Counted from the first letter of the stretch, positions 1 to 16,727 are shown. The stretch is 64,000 nt of DNA from Cacajao melanocephalus (GCA_963573385.1 CAUYLG010034732.1:1-64000), one strand, 5' to 3'. Made by a program: numbers and translations. The notes: generated from the sequence alone by a model not told the origin.

Positions 1-101
1 GGAGAATCTCTTAAACCCGAGGGACAGAGATTGCAGCCACTTCACTCTAGCCTAGGCAACAGAGTGATACTCCAACTTAAAAAAAAAAAAAAAAAAAAAA
101 A
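1..101 (+). repeat. Alu 3' fragment
   Basis: Right-arm end of an Alu (cactctagcctaggcaacag) with a 20-base A tail, cut by the window edge. Confidence 0.85.
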
Positions 102-109
102 ACCTAAGA

Positions 110-242
110 GAAGGCTATGCACAGTGGTTCACACCTGTAATCCAGCACTTTAGGAGGTCGAGGTAGGAGGATCGCTTGAACCTAGGAGTTCAAGACCAGC
201 CTGAGTAACACAGTGAGACCCCATCTCTATTTTTTAAAAAAT
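110..242 (+). repeat. Alu left monomer
   Basis: Left-arm sequence only, from the A-box region to gagaccccatctct and an A-rich end. Confidence 0.8.
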
Positions 243-565
243 AAACTAAAAGAACATATAAGTTAAGGACGTATATGGTGGGGACAGCAAGGAGAGGAGG
301 ATTAAGGCCCTACTAAGCATGTCATCACAGGCAGAAACAAAGGAAGACTGATAGGTTTAGCCAAAATAATTTAACACTTCAAACTTCAAACACTTCAAAT
401 AACACTAAAAATGACAAATTGAGAAAAATCTGCAGCATATAACAAAGGGATCCACTTTAACTATTTAAAAAACTTACAGATCAGTAAGAAAAATGTGACC
501 ATGCCAATAGGAAAATTAGCAAAAAAGAAAAAGCATTTCCCAAATACAAATAGCAGGTATATTTA

Positions 566-901
<336 letters not shown>

Positions 902-1084
902 TCATATAAAAAATAAAATGGTCATGAGAAACAATTTTTCTCACAACAGGTTGATGGGCCAGGATTGGAGAATACTAGTATACTATACTCAAATGGTACT
1001 CATGGAAATGGAAATTAGCACCACAATTTAGAAATATGTATTCAGCTACTTTATTTATTTTTACTTTATTGTTATTATTATTAT

Positions 1085-1237
1085 TTTCTTAAAGACAAGG
1101 TCTCACTATTACCCAAGCTGGAGTGCAGTGGCATGAGCATAGCTCACTTTAACCACGAATTCCGGCCTCAAGCCAGCCTCCATCCTTAGGCTCCTCTGTA
1201 GCTGGGATTATAGGCACAAGCCACTGTACCTAGCTTA
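1085..1237 (-). repeat. Alu-type monomer, old
   Basis: Diverged reverse-strand left monomer beginning aaagacaaggtctcac; the age suggests a J or monomer class. Confidence 0.75.
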
Positions 1238-1261
1238 AATGAATATCTAAAAAAAACACAG

Positions 1262-1560
1262 TTTATAAGACGATGTCATCACAACATCATTTACAAGAAG
1301 AAACAACTGGAAGCAACCCATATGTCCAACAATGCCTTGATTTATTTAACAACTTTAGGGGGAGATACCAAGCAGCCATTTTAAATCCATAGGAAAAAAG
1401 ATCAGTGGAGCATGTATGAAAAGGTTAACCATAGTTATATTTTGGGTAGTGAAATCAAAGACAATTTAAATTGGCTTATACGTCCCCTTTTCCTCCACAT
1501 TTTCCACAAAATAAGTATTGCTCCCATAATTGTAAAAAGTATAAAACTACTTTTTGATCT
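1262..1560 (+). repeat. L1-like 3' region, ancient
   Basis: Diverged text resembling the L1 3' ORF2/UTR section (aagaaacaactggaagcaac followed by ccatatgtccaacaatg). Family not assignable by eye. Confidence 0.45.
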
Positions 1561-2252
1561 TCATAGAGAAAACAAAATGTAAAGAAACAAAGAAAAAACA
1601 ATCTAAAGCATCTCACTCCTCTATGCTGACACCATTACTGGCTTTCCTCTAACTCTCTAGCCTTCCTGTTATACTTCAAGACCCTTGACTCATTCTCTGT
1701 CCACTTTCCAGGCACATTCCTGCTCCTCCAGCTCAACTATCGCCACTCCTGCCACACCCCTTCCTTGGCCCTACCCTGGCAGTGCTAAATATCTGAGCCC
1801 CTGAATCACACACAAATGAACACATGAGGCAGTACAAGATTTGTCAAGGCAACAAGGAGAACCAGCCTCCCCTCCAGGTCAGCTTTCACAACCTCATTAC
1901 CTATGCCAACTCATCAAAGCTAAGAGATGAACGGTCCAATGAAGGCTGAAAATCTTGATCCAAATTTCCCTAAAAAGGAAGGGCCCTCATCATGGTTTTA
2001 TTCCCTTTTCCATCCTCTGGATACTTAAAAGTCTTTGTTTTATGAACTCTCATATAACTCATTCTAGTATTTTAGATATTTTAAGACCAAGGAGAAATAT
2101 GAGTCATGTGTTAGAATGCCAAACCCAATAATGGAGCTGATTCTACCCTGAGATCTAGAAAACAAGATGTTCCTCTAACTACTGCTCCCAGGACTCCAGA
2201 GGAACCCTCTGGAACAATATGTCACTTGCCTGATGAAAAGTCCCTAGGAGAT

Positions 2253-2568
2253 TGGCCAGGCTTACAGTGGCTTATATCTGTAATCCCAGCACCTTGAGAG
2301 GCCAAGGCTGGAGAATCACTTGAGTCCAGCGGTTTGAGATCAGACTGGGCAACATGGCAAAACCCTGTCTCTACAAAAAATAAAAAATTTGCTGGGCATG
2401 GTGGTGTGCACCTGTAGTCCCAGCTACTTGGGATGCTGAGGTGGGAGGACTGCTTGAGCCAAGGAAGTCAGGGCTGTAGTGAGCCATATCATACCACTGT
2501 GCAACAGCTTGGGTGACACAACAAGACCCTGTCTCCAAAAAAAAAAAAAGAAAAAAAAAGAAAAGTCC
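2253..2568 (+). repeat. Alu, old
   Basis: Diverged dimer ending in an interrupted A-rich tail. Confidence 0.9.
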
Positions 2569-3019
2569 CTAGAAGAAACTGAAGAGACTGGTATCTCTGA
2601 AGAAACAGTTCTTGGTAAGTTTTTAAAACAGTTACTCCTTAGTGATACATTTTCAACAGGGAGACCACTGCATGCATATTGAAAACAAATCTCTGTACAT
2701 AGTATTCTGTGGAACATATAGGAGATAGAAATGGCAACTGTTCAAGAGAAAACTCGGTGTTTAGCTGACATCCCTGTTAGAAAACAAAGTTCAGGCAGCT
2801 TTTACACTCCCAAAATCATAAGAGGGGATGAATATTGACCCAAACACAGTCCACATTGCATTGCGGGGAGAGATTCTATTCAAAGTGCCAAAAGATAAGC
2901 AATGAAGAGGGATTCTGGGGCATCTACATGCCACCCTCACACTGGAAGCAGATTTATGGGACACCATAAACCTACAGTTGAAGGGACTAAAGACTCATTT
3001 TTTATGCTGTCAGAGTTAA

Positions 3020-3434
<415 letters not shown>

Positions 3435-3574
3435 AGACCTATTTCTTAACCTTATCCTTTCATATTTTTGCACCAAAGACCTCTTATTTTGAAGACTGTC
3501 TACTAAACTGCATTAGTGACTGATTCATTTCCCCAGAGAGAAGCGCCCCATAAAGCTGATAAGAGGCTAACCAT

Positions 3575-3670
3575 GGCGTCCTCACAAGGCCCTTTAGACA
3601 GCAGGACACCTAGGTTTCAATCTCAGCCACATTGGTACCTGTGCCACCTCCAGCAAGTCATGTTGCCACA
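3575..3670 (+). repeat. MIR-like fragment
   Basis: The order of a MIR core (acctaggtttcaatctcagcc, then gtgccacctccagcaagtca) is recognisable but strongly diverged. Confidence 0.5.
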
Positions 3671-3837
3671 TCTAGGGAGAAGACATTTCTGTTGCAATGG
3701 CAGAAAGGGGGTGCAGCTGCAATAACTTATATCCAAAGTCTTCTTGTTAAAGCAGCCCCATTACTGGCTATCTTCAACAGGTCATGTCCACACAATTTTG
3801 TAAGACCTCAAAATCATGTTAAATAAAAATCACTGCT

Positions 3838-3932
3838 CTTAGGCAGAGGTTGCAGTGAGCCAAGATCATGCCACTGCACTCCAGCCTGGATGACAGAGTG
3901 AGACTTTGTCTCAAAAGAAAGAAAAAAACAAT
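3838..3932 (+). repeat. Alu 3' fragment
   Basis: Right-arm end from gcagaggttgcagtgagcc to an A-rich tail. Confidence 0.85.
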
Positions 3933-4011
3933 TACTGCTCTTAGATATTAAAAGACACAAATAGACAATGAGGGACACGAAGCTGAAGGATTTTTTCCTG
4001 TACTTTGAGAA

Positions 4012-4166
4012 CAGTGTGCCCTGCCAGGGGCAGTAGTGTGCTGCTATAGTCCCAGCTACTCCGGAGGCTGAGACCAGGAGTTTAACAGCAGCCTGGGCAA
4101 CACAGCAAGACTCTGTGACCAAACAAAAAAAAAAAAGGAGGAAAGAAAAAAGAAAAAAAAAAAGTG
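4012..4166 (+). repeat. Alu-derived monomer, rearranged
   Basis: Short Alu-like unit with a deletion between the tagtcccagctactc and caggagtttaa sections, ending in a long A-rich tail. Confidence 0.7.
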
Positions 4167-4167
4167 T

Positions 4168-4516
<349 letters not shown>

Positions 4517-4832
4517 TTAATCCCTTTATTTACCAAATATTTATGTACCAGACACCAAAAGACCCTCAAAGCCTGTGCTCTCCTGGACTCCACTACTGAT
4601 GGATGTGCAGGCAGCTGCTTGTGAATACACTTGACCCCACTCTTTCCTATCCCCAAACCTACAAAACAGTCCCCTTTCCCTTTCAGCCTGGCTGTCATTG
4701 AGTCAGCTCTTACCACTACTAAATGAAGACTCCCAGCAACCACAACTGATCTCATCTACTCTCCATCCTTGTAATCTCCCAGCCTCTCCTCTGCATTGCA
4801 TCGTAGATTGGTCCATTTTTAACAGGCATCTT

Positions 4833-4979
4833 CGGCCGGGTGCGGTGGCTCGCGCCTGTAATCCTAGCACATTGGGAGGCTGAGGTGGGGGGATCACCTG
4901 AGGTCAGGAGTTCAAGACCAGCCTGGCCATCATGGTGAAACCCCATCTTTATTTTTCAAAAAAATTAAAAAAAAAAAAA
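4833..4979 (+). repeat. Alu left arm with target-site duplication
   Basis: The arm from ggccgggtgcggtggctcg to an A-rich end is flanked on both sides by aacaggcatcttc (4,820-4,832 and about 4,978-4,990), so it inserted in this short form. Confidence 0.9.
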
Positions 4980-4991
4980 CAGGCATCTTCA

Positions 4992-5450
4992 GGCTCCTCA
5001 GGAGTTCTCAGAGATTGCTGGTTGTCTCCCAACATCCATTCTCTTTTTCTTCCACTGTAATAGGAACCTCAATGCTTAGCCAAACACATGACCCGTTAGG
5101 AAGGACATGCCCCAGCTTCTCTTGCAGTTAGGTAAGAACACGCAAATTAGTTCTGGCCAACAAGATATGAGCAAAAATCATGCATTTTTCAGAAAGTATC
5201 CTTTCAGGAAAGGAGTAGGCCTCTCTCTCCTTCCTGCTTACTAAAGTATGAAGTGATTGCTGGGATTCTAGCAGCCAACCTATACTAGAGACAGAAGCCA
5301 CACAGTCAGGATGGTAGAAGAGCAAGACAGTAGAAACCTGAATCCTAGACACTGTGAAGCTGCTAGAATTCCAACCTCCAGACTTCTTTCAAGTGAGGAG
5401 AAATAAACTTCTAGCTTGTTTGCTATATTTAGTTTTCAGTTATTTGCAGT
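4992..5450. repeat. ancient interspersed repeat, family unassigned
   Basis: The text (ttctggccaacaagatatgag, ccagacttctttcaagtgag, aaataaacttctagcttgtt) matches a common old mammalian interspersed repeat that I remember but cannot name securely. Confidence 0.4.
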
Positions 5451-5487
5451 TAAAAATACATGGACTATTTTTTGGTATAAAAGCCTA

Positions 5488-5862
5488 GGCCAGGTGCGGT
5501 CGCTCATGCCTTTGGGAGGCTGAGGTGGGTGGATCACAAGGTCAGGAGTTCAAGACTAGCCTGGCCAACATGGTAAAACTCTTGTCTTTTTGGGAAATCC
5601 CAGCACTTTGGGAGGATGAAGTGGGTGGATCATGAGGTCAGGAATTCAAGACCAGCCTGGCCAACATGGTGAAACCCTGTCGCTACTAAAAATACAAAAA
5701 TTAGCTGAGTGTGGTGGTGGGCGCCTGTAATCCCAGCTACTCAGGAGGCTGAGGCAGAGAATCGCTTGAACCTGGGAGGTGGAGGTTGCAGTGAGCCAGG
5801 ATCATGCCACTGTACTCCAGCCTGGATGACAGAGTCAGACTCCATCTCAAAAAAAAAAACCT
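5488..5862 (+). repeat. Alu with internal partial duplication
   Basis: The left arm (5,488-5,598) is followed by a second left arm plus right arm (5,599-5,862), with the ggtggatcacaaggtcagg section present twice. Either Alu-in-Alu or unequal recombination. Confidence 0.85.
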
Positions 5863-6447
5863 CTGAAATTTTGTTATAATGGTTTAAAGAAACAGGTTAT
5901 AAATGCATAGTGGTAGTTATTTCATAAGAGAATAGAGGCTAAAAAATCATAAATAACAGCTTAGCAACACCCAGAAAACAGCAATATAAAATGTATTTTA
6001 TAAAGGTTTACTGCTCAAAAGAGCTTAGGTCCTATCACCTGAGATGACAGCCTCTCAACTGTCATCTGCACCCCTGTGGGAAGCACACAAGGGTGAGAGA
6101 AAACATGTCTCCTTATTCTACTCAACACCCTCCTGTGGCACTTGACATTGACCTTTTCCTCCTTCTCAAAAACATTCAGGCTTTGACAGCACCCATACTC
6201 TCCTGACTTTCACTGGTTTCCTACCCTGACTCCTCTGCTCCATCACCCACCTCCAGCCAAGCACAGGTACTTCCCAGCACCTGCCTGTCCTAATGCCAAG
6301 AGCAGAAGCCCAGAATTTACAAGTGTCATCAATCAAGAGGAACCATTTTTATCCTTCACCATGTACACAAAACAAAACCAGAAAATGTCAACAAAAGTGT
6401 TGCAACTGCCTGCTTCTATGTTGTAATGCCAGCTTAGTCTCTCAAAA

Positions 6448-6610
6448 TTGGATGGGCACAGTGGCTCATGCCTGTAATCCCAACATTTTGAGAGGCCAAG
6501 GTGGGAGAATCACTTGAGCCCAGGAGTTTGAGACCAGCCTAGGCAACACAGTGAGACTCCATCTCTACAAAAATTTTTGTCTCAAAAAAAAAAAAACACA
6601 AAAAACAAAA
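6448..6610 (+). repeat. Alu left arm
   Basis: The left arm runs directly to ctcaaaaa with A-rich end; the right arm is missing. Confidence 0.85.
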
Positions 6611-7948
6611 CACACAACTTGAAACTTCCTGCTGAAAATTGGAGACGAAGCCCATGCTTTGGGCCCCAATATCCCAATGAAATGAATGTCAAATTAAGTA
6701 CAGTAAGGAATGAAACTATGGCTTTAGAAATAGCAAGGGACAGGCACTACCAGTGGATGTGAGATTTCAGCAAATTCTGGATGACAAAACTCTGAAGAGC
6801 TAAGATGGATGAAACAAAATAGAAAATGCAGCCAAGAATGTACATCAGGAAGGCTCTGGAGGAAGTAGGAACCTCTGCCCTCTGAAACCCTGGAGAAGCT
6901 CCGGACCAGTATCAGACACATGGGATAGCGGATGAGAGCAAGAACTAGGGATTGTAACAGAAATTAAAGGTCTATACACTGAAACAACTATGCAAGTTAC
7001 CAGCTCTATTTCCAGACTCACCTACAGAGGACATGGCTATTCCTCCAGGCTCAAAACTAGGTTTATCTTTAAATAAACCAAACAGACCATCTGGGTTAAT
7101 TTAAGCTTCCAGTGTGAATATTGAGCCCTAGACTGGAACTCTCCTCATTCAGGGATTTGGCAGGGGGCAGGGAGAGTCTCTCCTCTCTATCCTTTCATCC
7201 TAATATGAGGCCTATCAGGCAAAACGCTCCATCTACGCACCCAGAGATCTTAGTCCAATTTCCACTCAGGAGAGAGGTGAGCCAAAATACTGCTGTGTCC
7301 TGTCTCCCCCATTCTTTCCTTGTCAGAATGGGAAAGCTTATTTTGGTTATTCTGCCCACCCCCCATCCTGTCCCTCTTCTACAACTGCAGTTGGAGGAAA
7401 GAGGGATAACAGATAACCCGTTAGTGTACAGTCACTAGACCCAAGAAGGAGACTGCTAGGCATGAAACTGTGATGCTGAACTCTGAGCCACTCACAATAC
7501 TAGTAACTGAATCGGGCTTCATGCTGCATCCCTTGGGGAGGAAGCGATATGTTCCGCAAGCCAGAGAGGAAAGGACTGGATCAAGCCAGCACACCCTGCA
7601 AACCCTCCGCAGTTAACATTTTCCTGGGAAGACATACATGGATTGTTAATACACAAACTTCACAGACTGCATGAAATCCTCAACATGATGGTTTCAATGT
7701 TTATATGAAAAAAATGTATATTTTGTCTCAAAATTTACTCAACATTTTTAACAAAGCAATGAGTAGGAAAAGTTGCTTCATGTTGAATTTCAAATAACAC
7801 TGAAAGAACGTCAGAATCATTACTCATTTTGGTAAGTATGTCAAATCTCAAGATATGTACTCTCCAAAGCTACTGCATTTTGATTCATGTTGGCGACATA
7901 CTCTTTGTGATATGATGAAAAGCTTTCTTTAAAAAAAAAATGCCCTGA

Positions 7949-8275
<327 letters not shown>

Positions 8276-8649
8276 TAGAGATTTTTAATATAACAACAGG
8301 ACTGTAACAAAGCTTCTTTTGCAGTTTTTTTTTTTTCATCCTAAACCTTGGTCCACCAAGGTTGTCCATAGGAAGATTAAAGTTTGCCTCTTCAGGGAGT
8401 TCCACAGCAACACCAACACTAAGGTGACCATCTGCCTAATATTAACTCCATTACTAGGGTGGCCATATAATGTATCACCCAAACTGGGTCACTTGAGAGC
8501 AAAAGAATATGTCAGCCAACTCACCCACGTTATCACTTTCTATACCCACTGACAATGGCTACTTCAACCCTCTCCTTGATAATACAGTTCATTAAAGTAG
8601 TTCTCCAGTTACTGAGGATCACAATAGCTGTTTATGTAGATTATATCTA

Positions 8650-9850
<1,201 letters not shown>

Positions 9851-10200
9851 AGTGCCCATTTTTCTATTGGGTTGCCTTTTTATATATTTATTTTGAAGTA
9901 ATTATGTATAGATTCTAGAAATTAGCCCTGCTTCAGATACATTTGTTATAAATATCTTCGCATTGCCTGTGCCCTTCCTTTTCACTCTTGATACTGTGGT
10001 TCAATGAATATAAGTTCTTAATTTTAATGTTGCTCAATTTATGAACAGTTTCCTTTACGGTTAGTGCTTTTTATACAGGAGGAATGTTTTAACCTCATCA
10101 TGCCAACATCACAGCTAAAAAATTAACAATTCCTTTATATTAAATATCCAATAGTCAAATTTACCCAATAACTTAAATTCTTCCTCTTTATTGCAGTTAG

Positions 10201-10546
<346 letters not shown>

Positions 10547-10555
10547 TAAATCTTT

Positions 10556-10680
10556 CATTTAGGAGACAGGGTCTCACTCTATTGCTCAGACTAGTCTGGA
10601 ACTCCTGGCCTCAAGCCATCCTCCCACCTCAGCCTCTAGAGTGCTGGAATTACAGGCACAAGTGAACATAACCAGCACCT
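10556..10680 (-). repeat. Alu fragment, old
   Basis: Diverged reverse left-arm piece (aggagacagggtctcactct to ataaccagca). Confidence 0.75.
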
Positions 10681-11089
10681 AAAGTCTTTTAATCTATAGG
10701 TTTTACCTTTCATATCTATCTCTATCTCTCCCCTCTCTTCCTTCTATATATTTTTTTAAATCAGAGAGAGCAGTGTGTGAAAGTGGTAAAACTCAAATTC
10801 TGTGTGGTTTTTTTTCCTCTGTTCTCACACTGTAACAACAATCACAGAAGACTTCTGTGACCAAATGTTTGAGGATGTCTCCCTACACACCAAACAAACA
10901 ATCAATTCTGCAGCGGACACTAGCTGAGTGCCCTCCAATTTAATTCACTTCAGCCACTATTTGCCTGAAGATAGCCTCAGAAACGACAGGTTGAGAGCTC
11001 AGCCCCACAAGACCACCCCCTCTTTCCCAAGAGTTGCAAATCTGAGGCTCAAGCATTTCTGATCTACCAGCTTTAAGCTTGAGTCCCCA

Positions 11090-11450
11090 TGACCCTCTGC
11101 CACCTTTGAGTTCAACTAATTTGCCAGAATGGATCACAGAACTCAGTAAAACACTTACTTACCAGTTTGTTACAAAGGACGCTTTAAAGGATGCAAATAT
11201 ACAGCCAGATAAAGAGATATATAGGGAGAAGACTAGAAGAGTCCCCAGTGCGAGAGCTTCTGTCCCAGTGGAGTTGTAGTGCACCAACCTTCCAGTACGT
11301 GGAGGAATTCTTGTTCACCTTTCTGTAAGCCTCCAAATGTTCAGCTACCCAGGAGCTCCCTGCACTCTGTCCTCTAAAGCCTTTTATAGAGGCTTCGTTA
11401 GATGCACACGTTGCATGGACAACTGCAGAAATGTGACTGAACAAAAAAGA
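11090..11450. mobile_element. solitary LTR-like remnant
   Basis: The text (ggatcacagaactcagtaaaac, then agtttgttacaaaggac, then ttcagctacccaggagctc) follows the order of a common primate endogenous-retrovirus LTR. The exact family and end points cannot be given by eye. No retroviral reading frame is present. Confidence 0.45.
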
Positions 11451-12174
11451 TATGATCTAACACTAGCAAACTAAGTGGGGAAACACAGCAAGGCCTGTCT
11501 GTTCAGATTCTTCTTAGCCTCCCTGTGTAACAGTCTTTCCTCCAGGCTATGGGGGTTCCAAAATGAGGGTCTTATAGCCTCAAACAAAGAAAGCCAGATA
11601 ACTTTTTTACGGTCAGCTCCAAGATAGAAAGGCAGGGGAAGATTCCTGCCTTGGGGAGAAAAAGCAGCAGGTAAAAGGCGAGCAGGAGATGGTCAGAGAG
11701 GGAGATTCTATTTTCTGAGGCCTCCTTCTGAGTTTCCAAGTGCCCCAACATTACAACAAAAGACTTTAATAAGGGCTTTGAGAATTATAAACCAGGAATC
11801 ACAGACATGGATAAAGAAATTTACACACAGACAAAGAAATTTACACACATGCTTATTTACTCCTTGCCATTTATTTACTAAAGCAACCAGGTCCATGTGT
11901 TCTTCTGTCTCTTGAATTTCCTATAAACCAGCACTTAGCACTAGTCTCGATCAAGCTCAAATATGATTTTACGATAAGATTTCTCCATCAGGAGGTACAT
12001 AGTATTTGGTTGTTTCTGTGATGGTAGCAGCACTGGTGATTACTGCCTCATCCTATTAATTCATTGGGGTTTGGAAATTTTAAGTATTTTAATTATATCA
12101 CTTTGTCATTTATTCTATGAAGAGAAATTTTCCTTAATCAACTTCTTGAGCTCTAAGGTACAATTTGTAAAGGA

Positions 12175-12320
12175 AAGAAATGATGCCTCAGAACAACCCT
12201 ATAAGGTTGATACTATTCTCCGCCCCATTGTTCAGATGAAAAAACTGACACAAATTAATGATGGAGCTAGGCTATAAACGAGGCATTCCAACTTTCCTGA
12301 GTCTATGATTGTAATCAGTA
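12175..12320 (-). repeat. MIR
   Basis: Reverse MIR: ccattgttcagatgaaaaaactgac followed by the degenerate core. Confidence 0.6.
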
Positions 12321-12711
12321 GGCTAAAATGCCTCTCCTAAAATCAAGCAGGGAGGAGAGATCACAAAGACAGGCATTTATATAGCTAAAGTGGCTACAAA
12401 TTTACTGGAGAAGGAAATATATTAATTGTATCAAAACCTAAACAAAGTACATCCCTTTGAGTTAGCAGCTCCAAACAAAGGAACATATGCAGAAAGGTTT
12501 TTGCTTTGTTCTAACAAGGGTTATTTCCTGCAGCATTACTTACAATAGCAAAAACCTTCAAACACCTTAAATGCCTGACTGGTTCAGTAAGTTGAGACAC
12601 AGCCACAAAATGAAATGACACACCACCACTAAAAATGATGCTATATCAACAGAATGAAGGACAAAAACCATAAGATTATTTTAATTGATGCTGGCCATAT
12701 GATCATTTCAA

Positions 12712-12999
12712 TTGATGCTGGCTAGGCACAGTGGCTCACGCCTATAATCCTAGAACTTTGGGAGGTCAAGGCGGGCAGATCAGCTGAGGTCAGGAGCTCA
12801 AGACCAGCCTGGCCAACATGGCAAAAACCTGTCTCTACTAAAAAATACAAAAATTAGCTGGGCGTGGTGGTGGGCACCTGCTGAGGCAGGGAGAATTGCT
12901 TGAACCCAGGAGGCAGAGGTTGCAGTGAACCAAGATCACACCACTGCACTCCAGCCTGGGCAACAGAGTAAGACTCTGTCTCAAAAAAAAAAAAAAAAA
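12712..12999 (+). repeat. Alu inside L1
   Basis: Dimer with an 18-base A tail. The L1 word ttgatgctg is present on both sides, giving a target-site duplication. Confidence 0.92.
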
Positions 13000-13417
13000 A
13001 TTGATGCTGAAAAAGCACTTGATAAAATTCCACAACTGTTCACAATAACAACTCTCAACAAATTAAGTATAGAAGGAACATACCTCAATATAATAAAGGC
13101 CATAAATGACAAACCCATAGCTAACATCATATTAAACGGCAAAAGCTGAAAACCTTCCTCTGAGCACTAGAAGACAAGGATGCACACTTTTACCAATCTT
13201 ATTCAACATGGTACTGGAAATCATAGCCAGAGCAGTTAGGCAAGAGAAAGAAATAAAAAGCATCCAAATTAGAAAGGAGAAAGTCAGACTATCCCTCCTT
13301 GTAGATGGCATGGTCTTACATACAGAAAAACTAAAAACCACCATAAAACTCTTGGAACTGATAAACTAATTTGGTAAAGTTGTAAGCACAAAAACAACAT
13401 ATAAAAATCATATTTCT

Positions 13418-13750
13418 TTTGTTTGTTTGTTTGTTTTTGATACACAGTCTCAGCCCTGTTGCCCAGGCTGGAGTGCTGTGGCATGATCTTGGCTGACTGT
13501 AGCCTTAGCCTCCCAGGTTCTAGCAACTCTCCTGCCTCAGTCACCCAAGTACCTGGGATTACAGGTGTGGTCCACCACACCCAGCTAATTTTTGTATTTT
13601 TAGCAGAGATGAGGTTTCACCATGCTGGCCAGGCTGGTTTCGAATTCCTGGCCTCAAGTGATCCACCCACCTTACCCCGGCCTCAAGTGATCCACCCACC
13701 TTGGCGTCTCAAAGTGCTGGGATTACAGGTGTGAGCCACCACACCAAGCA
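13418..13750 (-). repeat. Alu inside L1, with 29-bp internal duplication
   Basis: Reverse dimer with (tttg)n tail; the segment cctcaagtgatccacccacc occurs twice at 13,652 and 13,681. Confidence 0.92.
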
Positions 13751-13795
13751 AGTATCATTTCTATACACCAATAATGAACCATTTAAAAAAGAAAT

Positions 13796-14106
<311 letters not shown>

Positions 14107-14269
14107 TTAAATCCTGAAATCTGTATGGGATCACAAAAGATCCCAAATAGCCAAAGCAATCCCAAGCAAAAAGAACAAAGCTGGAGACATCACACTACCT
14201 GACTCCAAAATGTATTATGAAGCTATGGCAACTGAAACAGCATGGTATAGTTATAAAAACAGGCACACA

Positions 14270-14572
14270 GGCTGGGCGCAGTGGCTCATGCCTGTAATCC
14301 CAGCATTTTGGGAGGCCAAGGCAGCTGGATCACCTAAGGTCAGGAGTTCAAGACCAGCCTGGCCAACATGGTGAAACTCTGTCTCTACTAAAAATACAAA
14401 AATTTGCTGGGCATGGTGGTGTGCGCCTGTAATCCCAGTTACTCAGGAGGCTGAGGCAGGAGAATGGCTTGAATCTGGAGGGGGCAAGGTTGCGGTGAGC
14501 TGAGATGGTGCCACTGTACTCCAGCCTGGGCAACAAGAGTGAAACTCCATCTCAAAAATAATAAATAAATCA
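14270..14572 (+). repeat. Alu inside L1
   Basis: Full sense dimer, A-rich tail with (aaat)n. Confidence 0.94.
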
Positions 14573-14578
14573 AGTAAT

Positions 14579-14876
14579 TGTGGCCACGCACAGTGGCTCA
14601 CGCCTATAATCCCAGCACTTTGGGAGGCCAAGGCAGGTAGATCATAAGGTCAGGAGTTTGAGACCATCCTGGCCAACACAGTGAAACACCATCCCTACTA
14701 AAAAATATCTATAAAAAATTAGCTGGGCGTGGTGGCAAGTACCTGTAATCCAGCTACTTGGGAGACTGAGGCAGAAGAATCACTTGAACCCAGAAGGCGG
14801 AGGTTGCAGTGAGATAAGATCGTACCACTGTACTCCAGCCTGGGTGACAGTGCGAGACTCAGTCAAAAAAAAAATC
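14579..14876 (+). repeat. Alu in tandem with the previous copy
   Basis: Full sense dimer. The flanking word aaatcaagtaatt occurs before and after it, so it landed in the A-rich tail of its neighbour. Confidence 0.94.
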
Positions 14877-15106
14877 AAGTAATTAATTAAATAAAATAAA
14901 AACAGACACACAGACCAATGGAACAGAATTAAGAACTCGGAAATAAAGCTATGCATTTACAGCCAACTGACTTTCCACAAAGGAGCCAAGAACACACATT
15001 GGGAAAAGGACAGCCACTTCAACAAATGGTGCTGTGAAAACTGAGTATCTATACGCCAAAGAATAAAACTAGAATCCTATCTCTGCCCATATACAAAAAT
15101 CAGCTC

Positions 15107-15250
15107 AAGGCTGGGAGTGGTGGCTCATACATGTAATTGCAGCACTTTGGGAGGCTAAGGCAGGAGCATCACTTGAGGCCAGGAGTTCCAGACCAGCCTG
15201 GACAACAGAGCACAATCCTGTTTTTACCAAAAAAAAAAAAAAAAAAAATT
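15107..15250 (+). repeat. Alu left arm
   Basis: Left arm ending in a 20-base A run. Confidence 0.88.
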
Positions 15251-15431
15251 TAAAGAAATGATAAATGTTTGAGGTTATGGATATGCTAATTACCCTTATT
15301 TAATTATTATACACTGAATACATGTGTGGAACTATCATTCTGTATCCCATAAATATACGTCAACTAAAAAATTTTTTAATGCTGGGTTAAAATGTTTAAA
15401 AACTTAAGCAATATTTAGGTCACATGTATAT

Positions 15432-15987
15432 TTTTTGAGACAGTGTCTTGCTCTGTTGCCCAAACTATAGTACAGTGGGCTACACTGCAGCCTCAAACTC
15501 CTAGGCTCAAGGTATCCTCCTGCCCCAGCCTCCCATGTAGCTGGGACTACAGGCACGCACCACCATGCTCAGCAAATTTTTTAAAATATTTTTGTAGAGG
15601 CTGGGCACGGTGGCTCACGCCAGTAATCCCCGCACTTTGGGAGGCCGAGGTGGGTGGATCACAAGGTCAGGAGTTTGAGATCGGCCTGACCAATAAGGCG
15701 AAACCCCGTCTCTACTAAAAATACAAAAATTAGCTGGGTGTGGTGGTGCACACCTATAATCCCAGCTACTCAGGAGGCTGAGGCAGGAGAATTGCTTGAA
15801 CCTTGAAGGCAGAGTTTGCAGTGAGCCAAGATTGCGCCACTGCACTCCAGTCTGGGCAACAGAGCAAGGCTCCGTCTCAACCAAAAAAATATTTGTAGAG
15901 ACGGGTCTTGCTATCTTGCCCAGGCTTATTGCAAACTCCTGGCCTCTCAAAGTGCTGGGATTACATGAGTCACTACTCTCATCCTGG
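15432..15987 (-). repeat. Alu split by a younger Alu
   Basis: The reverse Alu segments 15,432-15,598 and 15,889-15,987 are one element. Similar words ending atttttgtagag and atatttgtagag flank the inserted sense copy. Confidence 0.85.
15599..15888 (+). repeat. Alu nested in an Alu
   Basis: Full sense dimer inside a reverse Alu. Confidence 0.93.
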
Positions 15988-16352
15988 GGCATATTTTAAA
16001 TCTAAAAAACCAGTGGTTTTAAAATGGTAGTACACATAGTGCAGGAATGTGTGATGTGTCTACAAAGAAAGACATACATAAAACACGAACAGCGGTTATC
16101 TCTGAATGGCAGAATTAAGATCATTTTTCTTTCTGATGCTTCTACAATGAATATCTTTTATTTTTACCTGTTTCTTTCATAATAAAAAGAAAGTTTGAAA
16201 TACTATTTACAAAGAACCTTAAGGACGTGGGGTAATGCTTCCAACAGCATAAAAAGGCAAGCTATCAGTTGCATGGTTGCTCTCATTACAGCCATGAGTA
16301 GCAGTATGTGTGGGGGAGAATAAGCATTTGAAGAATTTGTTTCTCTGAATGA

Positions 16353-16727
<375 letters not shown>

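Noticed and set aside
16040..16200. Possible small RNA gene between Alus
   Set aside because: The text (gcggttatctctgaatggc and following) resembles an old L1-type 3' end more than any RNA gene; no A/B boxes or termination signal in register.
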